DNA of 45,121 nt, taken from contig JBOHRE010000017.1 of NCBI GenBank assembly GCA_050732635.1, forward strand, positions 1-45,121, read 5' to 3'. Origin of the DNA: JBOHRE01 sp050732635 (GTDB taxonomy: Bacteria; Gemmatimonadota; Gemmatimonadetes; Longimicrobiales; RSA9). Both the position numbers and the translations under genes were made by a program. The notes under the pieces were generated by a model, which was given only the letters and a program-made list of their open reading frames with translations, did no database searches and was not told the origin of the DNA. This document shows positions 1 through 7,916 of this stretch, piece after piece. The stretch's first letter is position 1. Each line of letters starts with the position of its first letter.

Positions 1-1
1 G

Positions 2-115
2 CCGGAGCCCGAGCCCGACCCTGGACCTCCGCTGCTCGGCGAGCCGGTCGAGTTGCCGCCGGACACCGGCAATGTACGACGCGGCTGGCCGGCGCCGTCA
101 TCCCCGACCACATGA
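2..115 (+). CDS. 3' end of an unidentified upstream gene (partial)
   Basis: Frame 2 is open from the window edge to a TGA at 113-115, which overlaps the ATG at 112 of the next gene in the ATGA arrangement used repeatedly in this window. The visible 37 residues are Pro/Glu-rich at the start (PEPEPDPGPP) and give no family signal. The first 25 bases are a run of GAGCCC hexamers, which may belong to the G/C-rich repeat family seen elsewhere here. Frame 1 is also open upstream, so the assignment rests only on the overlap. Confidence 0.3.
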   Translation, partial: PEPEPDPGPPLLGEPVELPPDTGNVRRGWPAPSSPTT

Positions 116-495
116 AGCGAGCAATGAGCCAGAGGAACCTGAAGCACTACGAGCAGCGTTTGCTGCACGAGCGGGAGCGCGTGCTCGAGACGCTCGGCGA
201 ATTCGAGGAGCAGGTCATCGGCCAGCCGGAGGATGATGGCGAGCTGACCAACTACCCGCTGCATTTCGCCGATGAGGGGACGGACACGATCGAGCGCGAG
301 AAGAACTACATGCTCGCCGGTCAGGAGGGGCGGCTGCTGCAGCGTATCGATGAGGCCTTACGCACGATCTACAAGGAGCCGGATCGATACGGTTGCTGCG
401 AGGTGTGCGGCCAGGACATCGCCGATGAGCGACTGGAGCTCGTGCCGTGGGCGACGCGCTGCGTGCAGGACGAACAGGCTGCGGAACGCGGCTGA
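112..495 (+). CDS. DksA/TraR-type C4 zinc-finger protein, degenerate zinc site
   Basis: This 127-aa protein has the DksA/TraR layout: a charged helical N-terminal half (about residues 5-90) that would form the coiled coil, then a compact zinc-finger end. DksA-family proteins bind RNA polymerase through the secondary channel and tune transcription with ppGpp. The zinc site is unusual. C96 and C99 form a normal CxxC pair, but the second pair reads C117-x-x-D120, so the fourth cysteine is replaced by Asp; an extra Cys lies at 95. Asp can bind zinc, or the site may be weakened. The start is the ATG at 112, which overlaps the stop of the upstream frame; an ATG at 124 (MSQRNLK) is equally possible. 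The family is clear, but whether it is true DksA or a general stress paralogue is not. Confidence 0.85.
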   Translation: MKRAMSQRNLKHYEQRLLHERERVLETLGEFEEQVIGQPEDDGELTNYPLHFADEGTDTIEREKNYMLAGQEGRLLQRIDEALRTIYKEPDRYGCCEVCGQDIADERLELVPWATRCVQDEQAAERG

Positions 496-553
496 TCGCC
501 GCCGCGTCCACCCGCTCGACACGCAGCTTCGCGACTTGCGTACCCGCCCCGCT

Positions 554-1450
554 GTGACTGCACGCATTCTCTTCGCGCTGGTCGCTGCCGCGGCGCTGGC
601 CAGGCCGGCCGCCGCACAGCGGGCCACGGTCCTGCCGCCCGATCTAGAAGACCCCGTTGCCGAACACCCGGATTGGGTCGGTGACTTCGCGGTCGCCAGC
701 GCGAACGCGGTGTTGGGTGCGCTCACTGCGGCGACCACGCGCTGGCTGCATGGCGGCGAGTTCCGCGCTCCGTTTACCGATGGCTTCCTCGGCGGCCTGG
801 TCGGCTTCGCCGGCAAACGGGTGGCCGTCGAGCGCGCGCCGGGCGCCGGATTCCTCGGCCGCGAGATCGCCGCGATCGGCGCGTCGATGGTCGCCAATGC
901 GGGTGCCGGAGACGCGCTGCTGGACCGCGTGGTCCTGCCCGTCGGCCCGCTGTGGCTCACCCTCGAGCGGCGCGATGAGCGAGGCTTCCATACCGATGTG
1001 CACGTGGATGCCGCTGCCGTGGCCGCGATCGGCTACGCGATTGCCGAGGACCGCCTCGAGTTCGATGGCCACGGCAGCGTTTCCGCGGGGACCGCGGTGT
1101 TCCGCGCGCCCGGCACGCTGTTCGAGCGCAAGTGGCAGGACAATGTGCGCAGCAGCGGCATTGCGGTCGGCGGCACCTTATGGCTCAGCGAGATCGAGCG
1201 CTTCGGCGAGAGCTACAGCGAGCGCGTGTTCGCGCACGAGCGCATACACGTGCTGCAGGCAGATTTCTTCGCCATCGCTTGGGGCGAGCCGCTGCAGCGT
1301 GAGATTGCGGCTCGTAGCAAGCTGTTGAGCCATGCCGACCGGGCGCTGCGCTTCGGCTGGGGCGAAGTGTTCCTCAGTACATTGTCGCTGTTCGGCGACC
1401 ACGGTTCCCGGCCCTGGGAGGTCGAGGCGAACTTCCTGGAGAACCGGTGA
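554..1450 (+). CDS. secreted hypothetical protein with HExxH motif
   Basis: I take the GTG at 554 as start because it places a clean signal peptide first (residues about 1-22, hydrophobic core ILFALVAAAALA, cleavage after AAAQ). The open frame continues upstream, but that part has no such character. The mature protein of about 276 aa has Gly/Ala-rich hydrophobic stretches in its first half (about 40-120). At residues 228-232 it carries HERIH, an HExxH zinc-binding motif within FAHERIHVLQ, which would fit a zincin-like peptidase, although I cannot identify a third ligand. The stop overlaps the GTG start of the next gene (GTGA at 1447-1450), so the two are probably translated together. No named family is recognised. 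Confidence 0.75.
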   Translation: MTARILFALVAAAALARPAAAQRATVLPPDLEDPVAEHPDWVGDFAVASANAVLGALTAATTRWLHGGEFRAPFTDGFLGGLVGFAGKRVAVERAPGAGFLGREIAAIGASMVANAGAGDALLDRVVLPVGPLWLTLERRDERGFHTDVHVDAAAVAAIGYAIAEDRLEFDGHGSVSAGTAVFRAPGTLFERKWQDNVRSSGIAVGGTLWLSEIERFGESYSERVFAHERIHVLQADFFAIAWGEPLQREIAARSKLLSHADRALRFGWGEVFLSTLSLFGDHGSRPWEVEANFLENR

Positions 1451-2274
1451 CGCGACGGCGCCGCATCGCCGCCCCCGCGTTCGCGGCGCTCGCTGCCGCA
1501 GCATGCATCGACTTCGTCGAGCCGGAGCGCGTCGCCCAGCGACCCACGGCGCTGCAGGTCTCGTTGCGGATCGTGGATGACACTGCACGGCTGTGTCCGA
1601 ACGCCCGCTGCGTGCCCATCGGTACGGCCGATCTCACGCCCGCCACCCTCATCGACACCGGCAGCGCCCTCGCCTGGGTCCAAGCAACGCTGGACCCCGG
1701 CACCGATCCCGGCGGCGATCCGCGCCCGGTCCTCGATGACCGGCTCGGCCTGGCCGGATTCACGCTGCTCCCGTTCGACAGCGCCGATGATACCGGCGTG
1801 CGCCGCTACCGTGCGCGCTGGTTCACCGCTGACGACGGCGTGACCACGCCGGTAACGCTCGCACCACCCGACGTCGCGCTGACCGCCACGCCGGACACGG
1901 TCGCGCGCTGGCCCCTCGTGTGGACCGACGACCCGGATACACTCACCATCGAGCCCGGCGCAGATCTCCGCCTGACGCTGCGCAAGCCCACCGATCCGCT
2001 GGTGCCCACGCCGACGATCCGCAACTGGAACCTCGAGCTGTCGAGCGCAAGCGGACGCGTCCGGATCGGCGCCGACGGCGTGCCACCGGCGGTGCTGCCG
2101 GTTCCCGCCAGCTTCCTGCCGCCGCCCGCGAACGATACCATCGCGGCACGGCTGACCGTGCTCGCAGCCACGATGCTCGTCTTTCCGGACTACATCGTGA
2201 CGCTGATCGTCGACGTGAACCTGTCCTGGCTCGTGCGGATCACGCCCGCGGACACCACCACCGGCCTGCGATGA
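1447..2274 (+). CDS. secreted or lipid-anchored hypothetical protein
   Basis: 275 aa, starting at a GTG that overlaps the previous stop by 4 nt. The N-terminus MTRRRRIAAPAFAALAAAAC looks like an export signal; the Cys at about 20 follows Ala residues and could be a weak lipobox. The rest is Asp/Thr/Pro-rich and likely beta-rich, with runs such as LTPATLIDTGSALAWVQ and ending in VTLIVDVNLSWLVRI. It resembles an extracellular beta-sandwich more than an enzyme, and no catalytic motif is visible. It sits between the HExxH protein and the aminopeptidase with overlapping codons on both sides, so it belongs to the same transcript. Confidence 0.7.
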   Translation: MTRRRRIAAPAFAALAAAACIDFVEPERVAQRPTALQVSLRIVDDTARLCPNARCVPIGTADLTPATLIDTGSALAWVQATLDPGTDPGGDPRPVLDDRLGLAGFTLLPFDSADDTGVRRYRARWFTADDGVTTPVTLAPPDVALTATPDTVARWPLVWTDDPDTLTIEPGADLRLTLRKPTDPLVPTPTIRNWNLELSSASGRVRIGADGVPPAVLPVPASFLPPPANDTIAARLTVLAATMLVFPDYIVTLIVDVNLSWLVRITPADTTTGLR

Positions 2275-3605
2275 ACGAGGAGCTGCTCGAGCGCTGCCGT
2301 TCGCGACGCGAACGTGTGCTCGCGCTCCTGCCGGATGCCGCCGCGATGATCCTGCCGGCCGCGCCCGAGCTGCGTATCGGCCGCGACCTCGAGCTGCGCT
2401 ACCAGCCGGATCCCGAGCTGTACTACCTCACCGGCTGCACCGAGCCCGAAGCGGTCGCGCTGCTCCTGCCGGGCAATGACGAGCACCGCGTCACGCTCTT
2501 CGTGCGCGCGCGCAACGCCGACGCCGAGCTGTGGACCGGCGCGCGCGACGGGCCGGACGCCGCGCGCGAGCGATTCGGCGCCGACATCGCCTACCCGACC
2601 GCCGAGCTCGCCGAGCGGCTGCCCCAGCTGCTCGCCGGCGTCGACACGCTCTACTACCGCCTGCGCGCTGGCCGGCCACGGCTCGACGACATCATCCTCG
2701 GGCTGCTGGCCGCGCAGCGGCGCGCTCGCCAGCGACGCGGCGTCGGAGCCCGCGCGCTCGTCGACCCCGGCGCGATTCTCGACGAGCTGCGCCTCATCAA
2801 GGATGAGTACGAGATCCGTTCGCTCCGGCAGGCCGCACACATCACTGTGGAGGGGTTCCGCGAGGCCGCCACGCTCATCCGCGCCGGCGTCGGCGAATGG
2901 GAGATCGAGGCCGCGCTCGAGGCCGCGTTCCGCCGCCGCGCAGCCGACGGACCAGCCTTCCCGTCGATCGTCGCCTCGGGCAGCAACGCGACCGTGCTCC
3001 ACTATGTCCAGAACAGCCGCGCGGCGCGTGCCGGTGAGCTGATCCTGATCGACGCCGGCGCGCGCCTCCGCATGTACGCCGGCGATCTCTCGCGGACACT
3101 TCCCGTCTCCGGCCGCTTCACTGCCGCCCAACGCGAGATGTACGACATCGTACTCGCCGCCCACGACGCCGGCATTGCAGCAGTCGCACCCGGCGCAACC
3201 GAAGCCGACATCCATCAGGCGACGATCGCCGAGCTCGTGCGCGGCATGGTGCGCATCGGCCTGCTCCAGGGCGAGCCGCAGGCGCTGCTCGAGGACGACG
3301 AGCAGCCCTGGAAGCCGTACTTCCCGCACCGCGCGTCTCATTGGCTCGGCCTCGACGTCCACGACGTCGGCGATTACACGGCCGGCGACGACCCGCGCCG
3401 CCTCGAGCCCGGCATGGTCCTCACTATCGAGCCCGGCCTCTACATCCCACCCCCAGCAGAGCTGCCCGACCACATCCAACGCCTGCGCGGCACCGGCATC
3501 CGGATCGAAGACGCTGTCCTCGTCACGCCCGACGGGCGCGACGTGCTCAGCGCCGACCTGCCGGTGGCCGCCGACGACATCGCGGCGCTGGTGGGGCGGC
3601 GGTAG
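2271..3605 (+). CDS. pepP: Xaa-Pro aminopeptidase (M24B)
   Basis: 444-aa metallopeptidase that removes an N-terminal residue preceding proline. The first about 140 residues match the aminopeptidase P N-terminal domain (LRYQPDPELYYLTG). The C-terminal pita-bread domain has all five metal ligands: D261 (LIDAGA), D272 (AGDLSR), H357 (HWLGLDVHD), E387 (TIEPGLY) and E413 (RIEDAVLV). It starts at ATG 2271, overlapping the previous stop (ATGA). No signal peptide is seen, so it should be cytoplasmic. The TAG stop at 3603-3605 lies inside the first unit of the 48-bp repeat array that follows. The pepP call is by family; PepQ-type specificity is not excluded. Confidence 0.93.
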   Translation: MNEELLERCRSRRERVLALLPDAAAMILPAAPELRIGRDLELRYQPDPELYYLTGCTEPEAVALLLPGNDEHRVTLFVRARNADAELWTGARDGPDAARERFGADIAYPTAELAERLPQLLAGVDTLYYRLRAGRPRLDDIILGLLAAQRRARQRRGVGARALVDPGAILDELRLIKDEYEIRSLRQAAHITVEGFREAATLIRAGVGEWEIEAALEAAFRRRAADGPAFPSIVASGSNATVLHYVQNSRAARAGELILIDAGARLRMYAGDLSRTLPVSGRFTAAQREMYDIVLAAHDAGIAAVAPGATEADIHQATIAELVRGMVRIGLLQGEPQALLEDDEQPWKPYFPHRASHWLGLDVHDVGDYTAGDDPRRLEPGMVLTIEPGLYIPPPAELPDHIQRLRGTGIRIEDAVLVTPDGRDVLSADLPVAADDIAALVGRR

Positions 3606-3845
3606 GGGTCCAGGCGTAGCGGACTGGGGTGGCGTGGTCGCGTTAGGCGGTAGGGGTCCAGGCGTGGTGGGTCGGGGCGGCGCACTCGCGTTAGGCGGTA
3701 GGGGTCCAGGCGTGGTGGGTCGGGGCGGCGTAGTCGCGTTAGGCGGTAGGGGTCCAGGCGTGGCGGGCTGGGGCGGCGTAGTCGCGTTAGGCGGTAGGGG
3801 CCCGAACGGGTGGACCGGGGCGGTGGGAGCGCGTTAGGCGGTAGG
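3598..3845 (+). repeat. 48-bp tandem repeat array, left arm
   Basis: Five consecutive units of about 48 bp. The marker TAGGGGTCC recurs at 3603, 3651 and 3699 and 3747, and a variant TAGGGGCCC at 3795; a decayed unit begins at 3842. Units differ by point changes only. The array starts within the last codons of the aminopeptidase gene and supplies its stop codon. The reverse complement of the same unit lies at 4289-4380, on the other side of the four-helix-bundle gene, and a third array of the family lies at 43831-43970. There are no unique spacers, so it is not CRISPR. The 3606-3919 gap holds only this array and the leader of the next gene. Confidence 0.95.
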
Positions 3846-3919
3846 AGGTGGCTCGCGCGACTATGGCGTTCGGCGCAGCACGGAGCGGAATTCCGGGGGT
3901 CGAAAACAGGAGGCTCGCA

Positions 3920-4276
3920 ATGCGCGGCTTCGCGCATCGGGACTTTCCCGTCTATCGGCTCGCCATCGAACTGCTCGCGCTCGGCGGCGATGCGGTTCGT
4001 GAGGTGGACCCGCTGTACCGTGCGCTGGTCTGGCAGCTGCTGCGCGCCGTACACTCGATCGCGCTGAACATCGCCGAAGGGGCCGATGAGTCGTCTCCGG
4101 GAGACAAAGCCCGCTTCTATCGCTATGCGCGACGCTCGGCGGCGGAAACCTCGGCCGCGGTCGATGGGCTCGCCGCGCTACGCCAGCTCACCCCCGAATT
4201 CGTCGAGCTAGCGCACAGTCGGTGCAACACGATTGCCGCCCACCTGACGCGTCTGATCCGCACCCTGAAGGCATGA
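3920..4276 (+). CDS. four-helix-bundle protein (S23 / 23S rRNA intervening-sequence family), copy 1
   Basis: 118 aa. The start is ATG 3920 because a perfect AGGAGG (3908-3913) sits 6 nt upstream; an earlier in-frame ATG (3848) lies in repeat-derived sequence. The protein is all-helical with the family core LNIAEG near residue 50 and KARFYRYARRSAAE soon after. Relatives are encoded inside 23S rRNA intervening sequences of spirochaetes and as free-standing genes in many phyla; the DGR accessory protein Avd has the same fold. The biochemical role is unknown, with nucleic-acid binding suspected for the fold. The gene lies between inverted arrays of a 48-bp repeat, and its closest relative in this window (41498-41911) also lies between inverted repeats. 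Confidence 0.88.
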   Translation: MRGFAHRDFPVYRLAIELLALGGDAVREVDPLYRALVWQLLRAVHSIALNIAEGADESSPGDKARFYRYARRSAAETSAAVDGLAALRQLTPEFVELAHSRCNTIAAHLTRLIRTLKA

Positions 4277-4288
4277 TCGCCTCCATTT

Positions 4289-4380
4289 GCCTAACGCAGA
4301 ACCGCCGCCCCGACCCACCACGCCTGGACCCCTACCGCCTAACGCAGAACCGCCGCCCCGACCCGAGCGCGTGGACCCCT
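4289..4380 (-). repeat. 48-bp repeat array, right arm (inverted)
   Basis: Two units of the 3598-3845 repeat in reverse orientation: GCCTAACGC, then the CCGCCGCCCCGACCC segment, then the GTGGACCCCT end, repeated at 47-48 bp spacing. With the left arm it encloses the four-helix-bundle gene, so a transcript across the locus could fold into a long GC-rich stem with the gene in the loop. The array ends exactly where the TetR promoter begins (4381). Confidence 0.93.
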
Positions 4381-4381
4381 C

Positions 4382-4410
4382 TTGCCTTCCTGAACACTGT
4401 TCAATATCAT
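4382..4410 (+). promoter_or_regulatory. tetR-pump promoter with embedded palindromic operator
   Basis: TTGCCT (4382-4387) and TATCAT (4405-4410) are spaced by 17 nt, a good sigma70-type promoter. The spacer contains the palindrome TGAACACTGTTCA (4391-4403), two 5-bp arms around ACT. An operator between -35 and -10 ahead of a TetR gene is the usual autoregulatory arrangement, so binding of the TetR protein here would block its own transcription and that of the pump genes. Confidence 0.6.
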
Positions 4411-4446
4411 CCGCCCGTTCAACCATTGACCCCCGTTAAACATCCG

Positions 4447-5196
4447 ATGGGCATCACCGAGCGCCGCGAGCGCGAAAAAGAGCAGCTGCGCACCCGGATC
4501 GTCGAGGCGGCGCGTGACATCCTGTCCGAGACCGGGCTGGACGGGTTGTCCGTACGCTCGATCGCCGAGCGGATCGAGTATTCGCCGGCCACGATCTACG
4601 TGTACTTCCAGAACAAGGACGAGGTGATCCGGGCAGTCGTGGCGGAGGCGTTCTGCCGGCTCGGAGATTACATGCGCGCGGATCTGGCGCAGGTCGACCG
4701 GGAGGCGCCGGCGACGGCCCGGCTGCTGGCGACGTCGCGTGCGTATGTGCGCTTCGCACTGGAGAACGCGGCGTATTTCCGGGTGATGTTCGAGCTGCCG
4801 GCGGTGGCGCACATGGAGTGTGCGGAGCCGCACCCGGACGACGTATCGATGACGGAGGAGCAGCCGTGGGACTATGTGCTGGCTGCGTCGGAGTCGGCGG
4901 TGGCGCAGGGCGAGGTGGCGGCGCGGACGCCGCAGCACTGTGCGGTCCTCGGTTGGGGGCTGATCCACGGGCTGACGTCGCTCTACCTGGCGGGTCACCT
5001 GCGCGATCTGGTCAGCACGCAGGATGAGCTGTGGACGCTGGTCGAGGCGGGCCTGCGGGGCATGTTCGGGACCGGCAGTGCCAGGTCGGCGGCAGCGCCG
5101 AGTGTCGCCAGCGCGGAATCCGGGGTGGGCAGCGAACCGGCTGGCAAGCGGACGGGCAATGGGCGACGCGGCCGGAAACCGGGCCGTCGGGCCTGA
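4447..5196 (+). CDS. TetR/AcrR-family repressor of the RND efflux operon
   Basis: 249 aa from ATG 4447. The N-terminal helix-turn-helix is classic: AARDILSETGLDGLSVRSIA followed by SPATIYVYFQNKDEVI (about residues 20-65). The ligand-binding half contains WGLIHGLTSLYLAGHL, which resembles the WHG-type TetR C-terminal domain. The C-terminal about 40 residues are low-complexity and basic. It lies directly upstream of TolC, adaptor and RND genes in the same direction (90-nt gap), so it most likely represses them and is relieved by a pump substrate. The palindrome at 4391-4403 is the probable operator. Confidence 0.9.
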   Translation: MGITERREREKEQLRTRIVEAARDILSETGLDGLSVRSIAERIEYSPATIYVYFQNKDEVIRAVVAEAFCRLGDYMRADLAQVDREAPATARLLATSRAYVRFALENAAYFRVMFELPAVAHMECAEPHPDDVSMTEEQPWDYVLAASESAVAQGEVAARTPQHCAVLGWGLIHGLTSLYLAGHLRDLVSTQDELWTLVEAGLRGMFGTGSARSAAAPSVASAESGVGSEPAGKRTGNGRRGRKPGRRA

Positions 5197-5286
5197 GTGT
5201 TTTCGGTGCATGTAACGATTTCAATACGACGGAAACCTCGTGCGCGACGCGCGCGTACAGGTGCCGACGACGAATCGAGAGGAGAC

Positions 5287-6819
5287 ATGAGCAATCGCAG
5301 GGCGATCGTGCTACTGGTGGCGGCACTGTTGTGTGGACCGGCGGCGGGTGCTGCTCAGGCGCAGCGCGCAGAAGCCGCGCAGAAAGCGGCGGCGGCGACG
5401 TCGCCACGGACGCTGTCGTTGGAACAGGCGATAACGCTGGCGCTCGACCACAACCGCACGCTGGAGCAGGCGCGGCTCGGGCTGGGCACGGCGCGCCAGC
5501 AGGTGCGGGAGGCGTGGAGCACGGTCTACCCGGACATCACGCTGAGCTCGACGTTCACACGGAATCTGGAGGTGCCCGTCAACTTTCTGCCGGCCCGGAT
5601 CTTCGATCCCGATGCGGCGGAGGACGAGCTGGTCGGCGTGCAGTTCGGCTCCGACAACCTGTGGGCGTTCCAGGTGAACGCGGAGCAGCCGCTGTTCGAG
5701 GCCTCGGCCTTTGTCGGCCTCGGTGCAGCGGCGCGCTACGAGTCGCTGCAGGAGGAGGTGCTGCGCGGGGTGGCGCAGCAGACGGTGACCGAGGTTCGCA
5801 TCGCGTTCTACGATGTGCTGTTGGCGCAGGAGAGCGTGAGGCTGAACGGGAAGAGCCTGGACCGTATCGCCCAATCGCTCGCGGAGACACAGGCGATGAA
5901 TCGCGCGGGGTTGGCGGCCGACTACGACGTTCTGCGGCTGGAAATCGAGTACGCGAACGTCGAGCCGAATGTGCGTCGCTCGCAGAACGCGCTGTCGGCG
6001 GCACAGCGCGAGCTGGCGGTGCTGGTCGGGCTCGAGGGCAGCGATACGCTACGGGTCGAGGGCTCGTGGGCGGATGTGGCCAGTGACCTGGTGGCCTGGA
6101 GCGAGGGCAGCGAGCCAGCAGCCGGCGGCTCGATCGCACTGCTCGCATCGTCGGCGACGTCGGCGACGCTCGCTGACGACCACATGCAGGAGCTGGTGGC
6201 AGATGCGCTGGCACGCCGCTCCGATGTGCGCCAGCTCGAGCTGACGCAGCAGCTGCGTCATACCGAGCTGCGCGTCGAGCAGGCGGAGTACCTGCCGAAG
6301 GTCTACCTGTTCGGCACGTATTCCGTGAATGCGCAGGACAACGGTTCGCCGAGCTTCTTCGGCGGCGATGATGGCGTGCGTGCGTACGGCAAGCAGGTTG
6401 GTGTCCGCGTGTCGATGCCGCTGTTCCAGGGCTTCATGCGGCCGGCGCGCGTGCAACAGCGCGAGTACGCGGTCGAGCAGGCCGGCGCGCAGCTACGGCT
6501 CGCGCGCGAGGAGGCGGGCAGCCAGGTCCGCACGCTGGCCGAGCAGGTGCGCGAGGCGGCCGAGCGGGCCGTGCAGCAGCGCCAGGCGGTGCAGCGCGCC
6601 GAGCGCGGATATGAGATCGCACGCACGCAGTACCGGGAAGGGCTGAGCAGCCAGCTCGAGGTCACGGACGTCGAGCTCGCGCTGCGGCAGACGGAGTTCA
6701 ATTACGCGCAGGCAGTCTACGACTATCTCACCGCGCGGGCATTCCTCGATGCGGCAGCGGGAGCCGTCCCGTTCGTCGACCCGGGTGCTCGCCTGATCCT
6801 GGGGACACAGGGGCAATGA
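5287..6819 (+). CDS. TolC-family outer-membrane efflux channel
   Basis: 510 aa from ATG 5287, preceded by AGAGGAGAC. This start gives a signal peptide (MSNRRAIVLLVAALLCGPAAG, cleavage near AQAQ at about 26). The mature part has the two-fold repeat of outer-membrane efflux proteins: LSLEQAITLALDHNRTLEQA at the start, long amphipathic helices, and the second repeat beginning near DALARRSDVRQLELTQ. It would form the trimeric channel across the outer membrane and periplasm for the adjacent RND pump. Its stop overlaps the adaptor start (ATGA at 6816-6819). Confidence 0.93.
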   Translation: MSNRRAIVLLVAALLCGPAAGAAQAQRAEAAQKAAAATSPRTLSLEQAITLALDHNRTLEQARLGLGTARQQVREAWSTVYPDITLSSTFTRNLEVPVNFLPARIFDPDAAEDELVGVQFGSDNLWAFQVNAEQPLFEASAFVGLGAAARYESLQEEVLRGVAQQTVTEVRIAFYDVLLAQESVRLNGKSLDRIAQSLAETQAMNRAGLAADYDVLRLEIEYANVEPNVRRSQNALSAAQRELAVLVGLEGSDTLRVEGSWADVASDLVAWSEGSEPAAGGSIALLASSATSATLADDHMQELVADALARRSDVRQLELTQQLRHTELRVEQAEYLPKVYLFGTYSVNAQDNGSPSFFGGDDGVRAYGKQVGVRVSMPLFQGFMRPARVQQREYAVEQAGAQLRLAREEAGSQVRTLAEQVREAAERAVQQRQAVQRAERGYEIARTQYREGLSSQLEVTDVELALRQTEFNYAQAVYDYLTARAFLDAAAGAVPFVDPGARLILGTQGQ

Positions 6820-7916
6820 ACATTTCGGGGTGGTGGAAGCGAGCCGTGGCGATCGTCGGAATGGTAGCGGTCGTGGCGGCCGTCGCGCTGTTCAGTGATG
6901 GCGCAGCGGAGGACGCACGCAGTGCCGAGCCGGCCACGGAGCGAACCGTCAACGTCGTGGTCGAGACGGTGGAGCCGCGGCCGTTCGACGACGTGCTGCG
7001 TCTGACCGGCACGGCCGAGGCGCGCAGTGATGTGACGGTCGCAGCCGAGGAGTCGGGCGTGATCCGCGCGCTGTACGTCGACCGCGGCGCGCGCGTACGC
7101 GCAGGTCAGCCGATTGCCAAGATCGATGATGCGCTGCTGCGTGCACAGTTCGAGGAGGCCACGGCGAATGCGATGCTCGCGCAGGAGACATTCGAGCGCC
7201 AGCGTCGGCTCTGGGAGGACGAGCGGATCGGCTCGGAGATGACCTACCTCCAGGCGAAGTATCGCGCGGAGACGGCCCGGGCGGCCGCCAAGGTCATCCA
7301 GGCCAGGCTCGAGCGCACGGTCGTACGTGCGGCGATCTCCGGTGTCGTCGACGATCGCATGGTCGATGTGGGATCCATGGTCGCGCCGGGCAGTGCCGTC
7401 GCACGGGTCATTGACATCAGCGCGATCGAGGTGACCGGCGGCGTGCCCGAGCGCTACGCGACCGAGGTGCGAACGGGCAATCGCGTGCGCATCACCTTCG
7501 ACGTGCTCGGCAGTCGTGAGTTCACGGGCGAGATCCGCTTCGTCGGCGCGGCGCTGAACCCCGAGAATCGCACCATCCCCGTCGAGGTCCTGGTCCCGAA
7601 TCCATCGGCCACGATCAAGCCCGGCATGGTGGCGAGCGTCGCGATCGCGAAGAGCGTTCTGGACTCCGCCCTCGTGATCCCGCGTGAAGCCGTGCTGCGC
7701 CACGAGGACGGCTACAGCGTTTACATCGCCGCGGACGAGGGCGGCCGGGCAATCGCGCAGCTGCGACACGTTCAGCTCGGTCCATCGGAGAGCGGCAAAA
7801 TCGTTGCGCTCGCCGGCCTCGCGCCGGGCGACCGCGTCATCGTGGTCGGCCAGAACCAGGTCGCCGAGGGCGATGTGCTCACCATTGTCGACCGCGCGGA
7901 GGCGCTCGCCCGATGA
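6816..7916 (+). CDS. RND efflux periplasmic adaptor (membrane-fusion protein)
   Basis: 366 aa, HlyD/AcrA type. It has a single N-terminal hydrophobic anchor (about residues 8-28) without an obvious lipobox Cys. A barrel-sandwich/lipoyl half follows (GTAEARSDVTVAAEESGVIRA), then a helical hairpin (FEEATANAMLAQETFERQRR), the second lipoyl half (RTVVRAAISGVVDDR) and a beta-barrel with a membrane-proximal domain. It links the inner-membrane RND protein with the TolC-like channel. The start overlaps the upstream stop and the stop overlaps the downstream ATG (7913), so translation of the three pump genes is coupled. Confidence 0.93.
   Translation: MNISGWWKRAVAIVGMVAVVAAVALFSDGAAEDARSAEPATERTVNVVVETVEPRPFDDVLRLTGTAEARSDVTVAAEESGVIRALYVDRGARVRAGQPIAKIDDALLRAQFEEATANAMLAQETFERQRRLWEDERIGSEMTYLQAKYRAETARAAAKVIQARLERTVVRAAISGVVDDRMVDVGSMVAPGSAVARVIDISAIEVTGGVPERYATEVRTGNRVRITFDVLGSREFTGEIRFVGAALNPENRTIPVEVLVPNPSATIKPGMVASVAIAKSVLDSALVIPREAVLRHEDGYSVYIAADEGGRAIAQLRHVQLGPSESGKIVALAGLAPGDRVIVVGQNQVAEGDVLTIVDRAEALAR

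Noticed and set aside
3920..4276. Diversity-generating retroelement accessory gene (avd)
   Set aside because: Avd has the same fold, but no reverse transcriptase and no template/variable repeat pair occur anywhere in the window.
3598..4380. CRISPR array
   Set aside because: The repeats are directly joined without unique spacers, and no cas gene is present.
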